Notes under the pieces: generated by a model
Databases searched by the model: none
What the model was told of the DNA's origin: nothing
What the model saw: only the letters and a program-made list of their open reading frames with translations
Assembly (NCBI GenBank): GCA_030378035.1
Contig: JAUCGI010000043.1
Location: 1-35,976, forward strand
Length of the DNA: 35,976 nt
Source of the DNA: Desulfobacterales bacterium HSG2
Lineage (GTDB): Bacteria; Desulfobacterota; Desulfobacteria; Desulfobacterales; 4be13
Direction of reading: 5' to 3'
Shown: positions 15,679-22,953 of the stretch, piece by piece
Numbering within the stretch: the stretch's first letter is position 1
How the letters are laid out: the number at the start of each line of letters is the position of its first letter
Position numbers and translations under genes: made by a program

Positions 15679-16644
15679 TTAACGCCCCTTTCTCTTTTTA
15701 CCTTTCCTCTTTTCATCCTTACTCTTAAGCTGCTTCAACTCGGCCCGCAGGATCGGGGTTGTCCATTTTTTCCCTGTCCGGGTTTTAAACTCTTTCTCAT
15801 TCAGACGCCTGACCACCTCTTGCCGGGGGATATTCTGTCTGATAAGATTGAGCGCAAATTTCCGGCCTCTTTCAAACTGTTCCTTATAAAGCTCCTTAAC
15901 CGAGATGATCTGCGGCTTTGTCCGAGTCCCTGTCTCAATCTGATAAGGGAGGTTCTTCAATTCAACGCCCAAGATTGCATACGTCCATTTTCTTCCTGTC
16001 CGGGTTCTTAATCCGCGCTCATTCAGAATATTGATGATCTTTTTCCGGGGAACGCCTTCTTCAATAAGTTTTTCAGCAAGTTCCCAGGCTTCCTCAAACT
16101 GTTCGGAATACTGATCTTTGATTGTGGTTTTTTCTATCTTTGATTCATCATACTCTCTTCCGTCCTCAATTTCAATATCATAGTCACGGTTCGCCTCTCT
16201 TGCCATCCGCTCTTCGTATTTGTCAAGCATCTCTTTGTATATGGGACAGGTCCGCCTACAGGATGCTTTAAAAGGATTGTTCATGCATCCGCAGTCAAAA
16301 GGGAGGTCCGCTCTGTAAATATACCGGATGTTGGATTTTGTGCTGTGCCGTATCTGGGATTTGGAACTGGATGAGATGGCAGATAAAACATCCAGAGAGT
16401 ATTCGGTCATCCACTCCAGGCAGACCTCCTCGGATACGCCGACATATTTGAACCAGCCTGCGATATATCGGGTCGCTTCCTGGCGTCCGGGGATGTCATC
16501 TTCATCGGAGAATCGCTTTAATACGACTCCCCGTCTTACCAAGTCCCCAATACATGGGAACAGGCATTTCTTGTTTTTCTCTTTCAATATCTTTTTGAGT
16601 GTGGCTAAATGTGTAAAGCGAGTTTGGTATGCTTTTTTGCCCAT
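15679..16644 (-). CDS. Cys-cluster protein with two tandem recombinase-like DNA-binding repeats
   Basis: The protein has 321 residues; ATG 16644 lies behind TAGGAGG. The N-terminal half is helical and includes FDCGCMNNPF..SCRRTCP, four cysteines (118, 120, 129, 133) likely to bind zinc or an iron-sulfur cluster. The C-terminal half is two copies of one ~50-residue unit: residues ~181-232 (EQFEEAWELAEKLIEEGVPR..INILNERGLRTRTGRKWTYAIL..ELKNL) and ~255-306 (EQFERGRKFALNLIRQNIPR..VRRLNEKEFKTRTGKKWTTPIL..ELKQL). The 'LNE.G..TRTGKKWT..il' core is the wing-like motif of the Recombinase domain of large serine recombinases, but no resolvase catalytic domain is present. The tail is Lys/Arg-rich. I infer a DNA-binding protein. 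A MITE-like element sits directly upstream of its ribosome binding site. No family name recognised. Confidence 0.72.
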   Translation of the reverse strand: MGKKAYQTRFTHLATLKKILKEKNKKCLFPCIGDLVRRGVVLKRFSDEDDIPGRQEATRYIAGWFKYVGVSEEVCLEWMTEYSLDVLSAISSSSKSQIRHSTKSNIRYIYRADLPFDCGCMNNPFKASCRRTCPIYKEMLDKYEERMAREANRDYDIEIEDGREYDESKIEKTTIKDQYSEQFEEAWELAEKLIEEGVPRKKIINILNERGLRTRTGRKWTYAILGVELKNLPYQIETGTRTKPQIISVKELYKEQFERGRKFALNLIRQNIPRQEVVRRLNEKEFKTRTGKKWTTPILRAELKQLKSKDEKRKGKKRKGR

Positions 16645-16666
16645 TATTTCCTCCTAAGAAAACCGG

Positions 16667-16865
16667 TTGATTATAACGGATTTTGGGGAGGCCCCGGAAT
16701 ATGACAACGGACAGAAGGATTAAACGGATATGTCCGTTTAATCCCCGATCCGGGAATATCCGTTTAATCCCCGGAATCCGCTGTCATGTCCGATCCGGGA
16801 ATATCCGTTTCATCCCGGAATCCGTTGTCATATTCCCGGGCCTCCCCAAAAACCGTTATAATCAG
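16667..16865. mobile_element. MITE-like palindrome, family A (TGATTATAACGG ends), copy 1
   Basis: This 199-bp element has near-perfect inverted ends (YTGATTATAACGG / CCGTTATAATCAG) and is almost one long inverted repeat, with arms continuing through GGGGAGGCCC, GGAATATGACAACGGA and repeated GGGAATATCCGTTT units. It is flanked by the 8-bp direct repeat AAAACCGG at 16659-16666 and 16866-16873 (12 bp AGAAAACCGGTT if the ends are drawn shorter). Each end carries an outward-facing TATAAT. The left end points at the ribosome binding site of the gene ending at 16644, about 11 bp away, so the element may supply its -10 box. No good -35 is visible. Confidence 0.82.
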
Positions 16866-16936
16866 AAAACCGGTTTTTTTTTACTGATTATGACGCCTTT
16901 CGGGAGGCGTGAACTTGAACGTGAACGTGAACATTT

Positions 16937-17273
16937 CTGGTTCTAACGGATTTTGTGGTTCCGAAATATGACAACGGATATGAGGATGAAACGGATTTTC
17001 CCGGTCCGGCATGAGCCGGAAACATGACGGACGGATATCCGTTTCATCCTCATATCCGGTATCATATTTCGGGACCACAAAAAGCGTTAGAATCAGGGGC
17101 ATCCTTCATAAAAAACCGAAAGTAGTTTACACTTTTTTCCAATCAGAGCCGGCGGCCGGCATTTCATGTCTCACACAAAGGCACAAAGGCACAAAGAGGC
17201 ACAGAGGAACAAAAAAAGAGTTCACCCCTGACACCCGAAAGTGTAAACCGACAAATGAAGGATGCCGAATCAG
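16937..17273. mobile_element. MITE-like palindrome, family A copy 2, interrupted by a family B element
   Basis: Ends CTGGTTCTAACGG (16937) and GCGTTAGAATCAG are inverted. The arms continue with TTTTGTGG, CCGAAATATGACAACGGATA and TGAGGATGAAACGGAT, the first part matching copy 1 at 16667. The 8-bp repeat GAACATTT flanks it at 16929-16936 and 17274-17281. A family B element (17098-17266) with its own duplication is inserted at the right tip; without it the element would be about 160 bp. The order of events can therefore be read: A first, then B. Confidence 0.8.
17098..17266. mobile_element. MITE-like element, family B (GGCATCCTTCAT ends)
   Basis: This 169-bp element is bounded by GGCATCCTTCAT and ATGAAGGATGCC and flanked by the 8-bp repeat GAATCAGG at 17090-17097 and 17267-17274. 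Inner arms GTTTACACTT / AGTGTAAAC extend the pairing. The middle contains CACAAAGG-type repeats. Family B ends also occur around 33905-34522. No coding capacity. Confidence 0.82.
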
Positions 17274-17290
17274 GAACATTTATTTGCGGC

Positions 17291-17354
17291 CAAGTATAAG
17301 TATAAGTTCAAGTTTAAGTTCAAGTTCAAGTTCAAGTTTAAGTTCAAGTTCAAG
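17291..17354. repeat. Hexanucleotide array AAGTTC/AAGTTT
   Basis: About ten consecutive 6-bp units (AAGTAT, AAGTTC, AAGTTT) lie just downstream of the minus-strand BatA-like gene, between family A/B elements and the stop codon. A related short run of GAACGT occurs at 16916-16932. Confidence 0.85.
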
Positions 17355-17373
17355 AATCCGTTATAAACAGGCG

Positions 17374-19098
17374 TCAGAATGACGATAATATCAGATGAGC
17401 AAAAAGCCCCGTGAGCGCGAGTAAAAGAAAGACCCATGCCAGCGGGTAATAGTCCTGCCGGATCAGTTCGGAACTGGTCCAGTTTCCCCATTTCCCTGAA
17501 GTGCAGGTTGTCAGATTCGATTCGTCAGGAGCGAGCATGTTGGCTGCAAAGAGGAACTCGGTCCGGCCCGCTCTGACAGCGTATCCGCCGGGCTGTTCCG
17601 GCTCGATGACCGCTTTTCCATCAGTAACAGGAATCCGCCGGCTTTCATGCCCGGGCGGCGTTATTCGGATTTCATTCACATCGGTTTCAGGCACAAAAGA
17701 GATTTGCGTTCCGACGCGGAGATTCGATTCCTGCAAACCCGGCAGTTCCGAAACACGCCAGTTCAGCAAATTCCAGATCAGGGCCGGCCAGGCAGGGGTC
17801 TGGTGGAAGGTCGATAAATCCGTATTCAGGCGGAGATAAATCCGCCGGGTGCCGGAGAGCGTTTCAGCCTCGGTCAGAACCGGAATATTCCCCACGGATA
17901 TGACCGGCGTTCCGGGCATCCTCTCTGCTTTTCCCGCGCCCCAGATTACGCCTTCCAAAAAGATTCCCTTCAGGAGCGGATGGGAAGGGTCGGTGACAAA
18001 CGGTCCCTTATATGCCGCGGCCTCTTTTTCCGAGATGACATGCACCATCCAGCAGTCCCGGACAGGCGGCACCGCCTCTTTTTTGTCGGTGAACAGAATA
18101 TCGTATCCGGACACCCCGGGAGCGGTCAGACCCGAAGCCTCAACCGCTCTGGCCAAAAGGCGTCTCATTTTTTCATCAGCAATGCGAATTTCGACGCCGA
18201 CTTTCTTTATCGGATTCGGATAGAGGAGAATCCTGTTGTCCTCGGAAAGACTGTCGCTCCCCAGTTCCGCGGAAAGCACGGCGCTTTTCGGCAGATTGAA
18301 TATCATGCGTTTCCGCCCCCGGGGTTCAAGTCGCAAAGGTCTTTGCTCCGTATTTATTTTCAATGTCGTTTCAACAGCTTTGTCGGAAAAATTGACGATC
18401 TCCAAGAGACAGCGATCCTTATCCTCTGCTGCCGATCTTGCCGCGTTGGCAAATCCCGTATTCGGAAGCGGTGCGCCGACAGCCTGCCACTGAATGCGGG
18501 GATCGGAAATCCCGGCCGGCCGCGCGTGATCGGTGATGATTAGAAGAAGCGCGGTTTCGCCGCTGATCTGGGACGCGATTCCCATGGCCTGTTCCAATTC
18601 CGAATATGGCGCGAAGCAGCGCCAGTCTTCAAGGGCTTTCATCGCCTGGTCAGGTGTCCTGGCAGAATGCGCCATTATCCGCGGGCGTCTGCCGGCAAGG
18701 ATGAAGCGGATCGGCCGATATTGCCCGTGACGGATGATCTTTTCAATGGCTTCAAGCCCTTTGTCTCTGAAAGATTCCCCGTTTTTCTCCGCGCGCATGG
18801 ATACCGAGTCGTCAAGGATGACTGCAAGGGGTCTTGATTTGTCATCGGTCAGAATCATGGGGCCGGACGCGGCCGTGACAAGCAGGAGGATAATCAGAAG
18901 CTCCAGAAAGAAGAGAAGGCCGGTCTGAAAACGCCGCAGACGCAGGCCAGTCTGCTTTGCCGGTGACAGGTTCTCCCAGAGCATGATGCTGGATACCTTG
19001 TACTTCCGGAAACGGCTTCGTAAAAGATATATGACGATGAGCGCGGGGACGCCGACAATCGCCAGAAACGCCAGAGGCGTGGTAAGGGAAAACATCAT
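17374..19098 (-). CDS. BatA-like membrane protein with VWA domain
   Basis: The protein has 574 residues; ATG 19098 overlaps the stop of the DUF58 gene by 4 bp and lies behind AGGGG. The N-terminal BatA region has a membrane helix (~8-26), the SSIMLWENL motif after it and a second helix (~58-80). A von Willebrand A-like domain begins with AVILDDSVSMR (MIDAS DxSxS) around residues 88-98. The C-terminus returns to a membrane helix (PLAWVFLLLALTGLFAHLILSSF). Together with DUF58, such proteins act in the envelope of Gram-negative bacteria, usually with a MoxR AAA ATPase. No MoxR gene is seen here. The middle region is divergent and could bind partner proteins. Confidence 0.85.
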   Translation of the reverse strand: MMFSLTTPLAFLAIVGVPALIVIYLLRSRFRKYKVSSIMLWENLSPAKQTGLRLRRFQTGLLFFLELLIILLLVTAASGPMILTDDKSRPLAVILDDSVSMRAEKNGESFRDKGLEAIEKIIRHGQYRPIRFILAGRRPRIMAHSARTPDQAMKALEDWRCFAPYSELEQAMGIASQISGETALLLIITDHARPAGISDPRIQWQAVGAPLPNTGFANAARSAAEDKDRCLLEIVNFSDKAVETTLKINTEQRPLRLEPRGRKRMIFNLPKSAVLSAELGSDSLSEDNRILLYPNPIKKVGVEIRIADEKMRRLLARAVEASGLTAPGVSGYDILFTDKKEAVPPVRDCWMVHVISEKEAAAYKGPFVTDPSHPLLKGIFLEGVIWGAGKAERMPGTPVISVGNIPVLTEAETLSGTRRIYLRLNTDLSTFHQTPAWPALIWNLLNWRVSELPGLQESNLRVGTQISFVPETDVNEIRITPPGHESRRIPVTDGKAVIEPEQPGGYAVRAGRTEFLFAANMLAPDESNLTTCTSGKWGNWTSSELIRQDYYPLAWVFLLLALTGLFAHLILSSF

Positions 19099-19970
19099 AA
19101 CCCCCTCAGCAGACCCGCCGCCTCCATCGGGTCAACATTCCAGTTGACAACCACCTCCTCCGCGGTGAATGAGGTTATCAGTGTTCCTGTTTTCTTGGCC
19201 GCGGTGTGCCAGTTCTGCTGATGCGTGTTCAATCTCTTTTCATAGCGTTTGCGGATCTGTTCGTCTAAAAAAAGCTCCGTTGTTTCACCGGTTTCAGAAT
19301 CGACAATGGTTATATTTCCCCGGGGGGGAGGATTGATATCCGCGTCCGCGAGAACCTGAATCACAAAAACCGCGCTTGCGCCTTCGGCCAGATGTCTGAG
19401 CGCCGTGAACGGATCTCCGGGAAAGAGAAGGTCGCTCAGGAGAATGCGGATTCCACGCCTGCGCAGCGACGGGGGGCATATCACAAAGGATTCCGAAAGG
19501 CTGTATCGGGAATCAAAATTCAGGCCGAGCCATGCTGAAGGCCGATCCTCGCTGTTTTCAATCTGACGGCAGCCGTCCGCGGCTATCCATGAACAGCAGG
19601 TGCATTTCGCATTCGACGCGGCGCTGCTCAGGAGCGCGGCAAGGCCGAGAACGGCCCGGGCCTTGGCAGTCTCCTCAAGGGCCATTGACCGGGACCCGTC
19701 AATGAGGAGATCAACATGCGGGTCAACCTCCTCACGGAACAGCTTGACCGTCAGCTTGTCGCTCCTGCCATACGCGCCCCAGTCAATATGCCGCAGGTCG
19801 TCGCCGGGCTGATAGTCGCGGAAATCCTTGAAATCAAGAGAGGTTCCCGCTGCGTTCCCCGGATAATACCCGTACCTGCCTGAGCGGGTATCACGCGGTA
19901 TCATCAAAGCGTATCGTCCGCCTGCCCGCTCGCCTTCGAGTAAATATTGGTGATAATTGTTGTGTGTCAT
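19095..19970 (-). CDS. DUF58 domain protein (VWA-like)
   Basis: The start is placed at ATG 19970 (MTHNNYHQY, 291 residues); a GTG at 19976 and a later Met at 19904 are alternatives. The family core is clear: SLDFKDFRDYQPGDDLRHIDWGAYGRSDKLTVKLFREE, followed by VDLLIDGSRSMALEE (DxSxS metal site). The C-terminal half carries an alpha/beta fold (RGIRILLSDLLFPGDP, VFVIQVLADADI). DUF58 proteins usually pair with MoxR ATPases and BatA-like proteins in envelope maturation or stress; here the BatA-like gene follows with ATGA overlap. The gene start overlaps the 3' end of the GATE gene by about 80 bp, which is more than normal. Confidence 0.88.
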   Translation of the reverse strand: MTHNNYHQYLLEGERAGGRYALMIPRDTRSGRYGYYPGNAAGTSLDFKDFRDYQPGDDLRHIDWGAYGRSDKLTVKLFREEVDPHVDLLIDGSRSMALEETAKARAVLGLAALLSSAASNAKCTCCSWIAADGCRQIENSEDRPSAWLGLNFDSRYSLSESFVICPPSLRRRGIRILLSDLLFPGDPFTALRHLAEGASAVFVIQVLADADINPPPRGNITIVDSETGETTELFLDEQIRKRYEKRLNTHQQNWHTAAKKTGTLITSFTAEEVVVNWNVDPMEAAGLLRGL

Positions 19971-20907
19971 TTGCACCCGATTGTCGAGTTATCCATCGCC
20001 ACAGAGAGAAGAGATGAACCGCGGCTATTGCCGTAACAATCCGCGGGATCCAGAGCCATATCGGAGAGATTCCCAATGGCAGAAAGAGCGCGGGATCCTC
20101 GATCATGGCATGATTGATGCCGATTGAAAGATGAAGCTTTGTCAGTTCCTCATCCGTGAGATTCCCTTCTTTTGCTTCCTCTACGATCACTGCCGCGCCA
20201 TACGATATCCCGAATATGTTCGCGGTCAGCCATAATATTCCCACCCGCCGGTTAAGGCCCATAATTTTCAAAACCGGGGTCAGGGGTCTGACAATGTGAT
20301 GAATGGCATCAAAGCTTTTCATCAGCCCGAGGACCATCATCAGCGTCATGATGATCACGAATATCTTCACGCTGAGGCGGAGCGTTTCCATGCACCAGAT
20401 TTTCAGGGTCAGCATAAACGGCGCGGCGTTTGAAAGAGAAACGCCTTCTGTCACCGTCACCGTTGCCTCAGATCCGATAAACCGGGCAAGTATCGCGACT
20501 GCCGCGACAGAAGTGATCAAACGGAAAATCGCTGCCTTTAAAGGATTAAACCCTGATTTCCCCTGGACAATGCTTTCTTGGATAATGTTGTGCGAAATTA
20601 GAAGGAAGACAGCGATCAGGATTTTATGATCCATGGAAAGGGGAAGCATAATCATGGCCGCGACGCCTCCGTAAATTCCGGTCAGTATTCCGGCAATCAG
20701 CGGCAGAGCAGCTATTGAAGGAAGACCGATGAACCCCATCACAGGCTCCAGAAGAAAATCAATACGGCTCATCCAGCCGCTGTAGGTCAGCAGCATGGTG
20801 AAAAAAGATATGGGAACAAGAATTTTCATTATCCAGACAAATCCGCCCCATCCTTTCTGGATACCGGATAACAGACCGGATTTAACTTTGCTTTGAAAAG
20901 ATGTCAT
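19891..20907 (-). CDS. Nucleoside-recognition (GATE) domain membrane protein
   Basis: The protein has 338 residues; ATG 20907 lies behind TGGAG. It has about eight hydrophobic segments. Two related halves each carry the GATE pattern: 'GGFVWIMKILVPISFFTMLL...PVMGFIGLPSIAALPLIAGILTGIYGGVAAM' and 'LRLSVKIFVIIMTLMMVLGLM..IVRPLTPVLKIMGLNRRVGILWLTANIFGISYGAAVI', as in SpmA/SpmB and nucleoside-permease-like proteins. The hydrophilic tail after WRWITRQSG (about 30 residues) overlaps the DUF58 start and looks unconserved; an older shorter end that lost its stop is possible. Membrane location is clear; the transported or sensed molecule is not known. Confidence 0.8.
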   Translation of the reverse strand: MTSFQSKVKSGLLSGIQKGWGGFVWIMKILVPISFFTMLLTYSGWMSRIDFLLEPVMGFIGLPSIAALPLIAGILTGIYGGVAAMIMLPLSMDHKILIAVFLLISHNIIQESIVQGKSGFNPLKAAIFRLITSVAAVAILARFIGSEATVTVTEGVSLSNAAPFMLTLKIWCMETLRLSVKIFVIIMTLMMVLGLMKSFDAIHHIVRPLTPVLKIMGLNRRVGILWLTANIFGISYGAAVIVEEAKEGNLTDEELTKLHLSIGINHAMIEDPALFLPLGISPIWLWIPRIVTAIAAVHLFSLWRWITRQSGANDTQQLSPIFTRRRAGRRTIRFDDTA

Positions 20908-20947
20908 TTTTTCTCCAGTTAATCTGTTATATCAATGCCCTGCTAAA

Positions 20948-21051
20948 CATCAAACATCAAACATCAAGCATCAAGAGCATCAAGCATCAAGCATCAAGTA
21001 TCAAGCATCAAGAGCATCAAGCATCAAGCATCAAGCATCAAGAGCATCAAC
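20948..21051. repeat. Heptanucleotide array CATCAAG at the nudC 3' end (about 14 units)
   Basis: Fourteen units of CATCAAR, with three 9-bp variants CATCAAGAG, run from 20948 to 21051. On the minus strand the last 21 bases of the Nudix gene, including its TGA stop (21033-21031), lie inside the array and encode the terminal DALDA. This is the same unit as the array inside hsp70 at 1860-1962. Confidence 0.95.
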
Positions 21052-21840
21052 AAACCAGTCAATCAACCGCCCGCCAATGCCTCCCTCTTTCGGGTTTTCT
21101 GGCAGATTTTCGGCGGCGAACCAGTCCGCGTCTATGATTTCCGATTTGTCGATCCTGATCTCTCCGCTGGCATATTCCGCGGTAAACGCAATCATCAGGG
21201 AACTTGGGAAGGGCCAGGACTGACTGCCGAAGTAGCGGATATTCCTTACTTCGATACCGACCTCTTCCCTGACCTCCCTTCTGACGCATTCTTCAAGCGT
21301 CTCCCCTGCTTCCACATAGCCGGCAATGAGGCCTTTTTTGGTCGGAGAACGGTTGGTCCGGGCAAGGAGAATCTGATGATCTTTTACTATTGCCACAATG
21401 ATCGCCGGAGATATCCGGGGATAACTGACCAGACCGCATTTGGGACAGAGCTTCGCCCGCTCGTCATCTTTATTCCGGGTGGGAGCGCCGCAACGTCCGC
21501 AGTACTGGTGTGTCTGGTCCCAGTGGACAATCTGAAGACCGAGGCCGGCAATCCTGCAGAACGTCTCGTCCATTGTGTCGAAAAGGTCTCGCAACCTCTG
21601 AAAAACCATCCCCTCAGGCGGATCCGCATCACCTGCCAGTTCGACAGAATAACAGGATCGCCCGTTCAGCGCGCCGAGGTATTGTCTGCGTATCGGTTTC
21701 AGATTCAGTTCGGTCATATCCGTGAGGTATGGGACCATCCCGTCACTCGGATCCACCAGAAGATTTTGGCCGCTAAACAGAAACCAGTAGGCGGGACCTT
21801 TCTGTTTGAAAGGTTCTGTGAACAAAGGTGTAAAATTCAT
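21031..21840 (-). CDS. nudC: NADH pyrophosphatase / NAD-capped RNA hydrolase (NudC family)
   Basis: The protein has 269 residues, close to the usual ~260. An N-terminal variable domain is followed by a zinc ribbon (HQYCGRCGAPTR..AKLCPKCGLVSYPR, about residues 112-141) and the Nudix box GYVEAGETLEECVRREVREEVGI (GX5EX7REUXEEXGU complete). After it comes SQSWPFPSS, the family-specific SQPWPFPxS motif that distinguishes NADH pyrophosphatases. The enzyme splits NAD(H) to NMN(H) and AMP and removes NAD caps from RNA. The extreme C-terminus (DALDA) is encoded by a heptamer repeat array, so the natural end was probably replaced. It lies 12 bp downstream of the PDZ gene. Confidence 0.93.
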   Translation of the reverse strand: MNFTPLFTEPFKQKGPAYWFLFSGQNLLVDPSDGMVPYLTDMTELNLKPIRRQYLGALNGRSCYSVELAGDADPPEGMVFQRLRDLFDTMDETFCRIAGLGLQIVHWDQTHQYCGRCGAPTRNKDDERAKLCPKCGLVSYPRISPAIIVAIVKDHQILLARTNRSPTKKGLIAGYVEAGETLEECVRREVREEVGIEVRNIRYFGSQSWPFPSSLMIAFTAEYASGEIRIDKSEIIDADWFAAENLPENPKEGGIGGRLIDWFVDALDA

Positions 21841-21852
21841 GGAAAGTCTCAG

Positions 21853-22509
21853 TTAATAAGTATCAAACTCCTCCTTTGGAATCTTTGCTGTTGAAATACG
21901 CACACCGATTTTGCCTCCGTTCAGAACATACGGGGAAGAGCTCCGGTCACGCACAACCGTCATTTCAACCTGCCCGCTGTCTGATTTCTTTTTGACTTCT
22001 CTCACCAGTTGCTGGGCGCTGCGAATCTTAACCCCGTCATATTCGATAATGAGGTCTCCGATCTTCAGCCCCAGTTCCTCTGCCTGGCTTCCTTTTATGA
22101 TGCCTATAACTCTGACGACGGAAGTTTTCCGACCTGCTTTCCGTTCTGTTCTGACAGGACGAGAATGGCCTTTTCCTTTTGATTTCGGCAGAACCGAGAC
22201 CCGTTTTAATTTGACATCCGTGAATTCGAACGCGCAGTTCTCTTCTTTCAGATATCGAAACAGACGCCTGAGGACATCTTCCAATGTTTTTCCCTTGGCG
22301 GAAAAGGTGATCGTCTCCTCTTCCCTGTGCTCCAGTCCCACAATCTCCACCTGATGTTTTTGGAAAATTTCTTCCAAAATTTCACCGATGGGCACATCCT
22401 GGGCCTGCAATACCATTTCTCCCTGCTGAAATTCGATAATCAAGGAAGCGTAAGCCATTCCTGAGACTAGGCATAAAGAAATGAACAAGCTTATTATTGT
22501 ATATTTCAT
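21853..22509 (-). CDS. Exported PDZ-domain protein
   Basis: The start is taken as ATG 22509 (MKYTIISLF, 218 residues); an in-frame ATG 22524 adds MCVRN and has no better site. The signal peptide ends near AYA-SL (~20). Residues ~22-85 (VPIGEILEEIFQKHQVEIVGLEHREEETITFSAKGKTLEDVLRRLF) resemble the short STN/secretin-like fold 'tl.dvL..il'. Then, after a basic linker, comes a PDZ domain (~125-200: GIIKGSQAEELGLKIGDLIIEYDGVKIRSAQQLVREVKK). No protease domain is present. It is probably a periplasmic scaffold or a type II secretion GspC-like helper; the exact role is unknown. It precedes nudC by 12 bp on the same strand. Confidence 0.75.
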   Translation of the reverse strand: MKYTIISLFISLCLVSGMAYASLIIEFQQGEMVLQAQDVPIGEILEEIFQKHQVEIVGLEHREEETITFSAKGKTLEDVLRRLFRYLKEENCAFEFTDVKLKRVSVLPKSKGKGHSRPVRTERKAGRKTSVVRVIGIIKGSQAEELGLKIGDLIIEYDGVKIRSAQQLVREVKKKSDSGQVEMTVVRDRSSSPYVLNGGKIGVRISTAKIPKEEFDTY

Positions 22510-22953
22510 ATTCCTGACGCACATTTTCTGGTTAAAAAGTTCGTAGTTCCGCCTTTAGGCGGCGTTTCAAAGTTTTAAAAACTCCTGAAGTCCGGCTAAA
22601 TAAAATGATATGCACAGAGTTTCCGATACTCTGTACTCTGTACTCAGTAGCTTGTAAGTAGCTGGCCATAATTTTCCGGGATTTTATATCCCACAGACGC
22701 CGCAGAGGCACAGAAAGGCACAAAGGTGAGCACAAAAAAATTTATGGACAGGTACTTAAAAAGACATTAAATACACTGCTTTTGTTAAAATAGTAATTGT
22801 ACACTGCTTTTGTTAAAATAGCAATTGAAATCTTAACAGAGGTCCACGGATTTTGGATTATGGATTATCTGCCCAGTCTCAGATTATTTTGAAAACCTGA
22901 CAGCAAAGTATTTATTTAAAACCGGATTGAGGTAAAACAACTGTTTCTGATTA
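22510..22953. other. Intergenic region with one dispersed palindrome and a 28-bp tandem duplication
   Basis: The palindrome GTTCGTAGTTCCGCC..GGCGG lies at 22538-22562. A 28-bp sequence beginning TACACTGCTTTTGTT occurs twice head to tail at 22772-22799 and 22800-22827 with one difference. Otherwise the stretch is AT-rich and I see no gene. A CAGAGGCACAGAAAGGCACAAAGG run near 22695 resembles the interior of the family B element at 17098. Confidence 0.5.

Noticed and set aside
14972..15682. Plus-strand 236-codon frame
   Set aside because: It is antisense to the metallophosphoesterase, which has all catalytic motifs.
20901..21137. Plus-strand frame with SIKHQ repeats
   Set aside because: It simply translates the CATCAAG array; no start site, and it overlaps nudC. 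It resembles the hsp70 repeat only because the DNA unit is the same.
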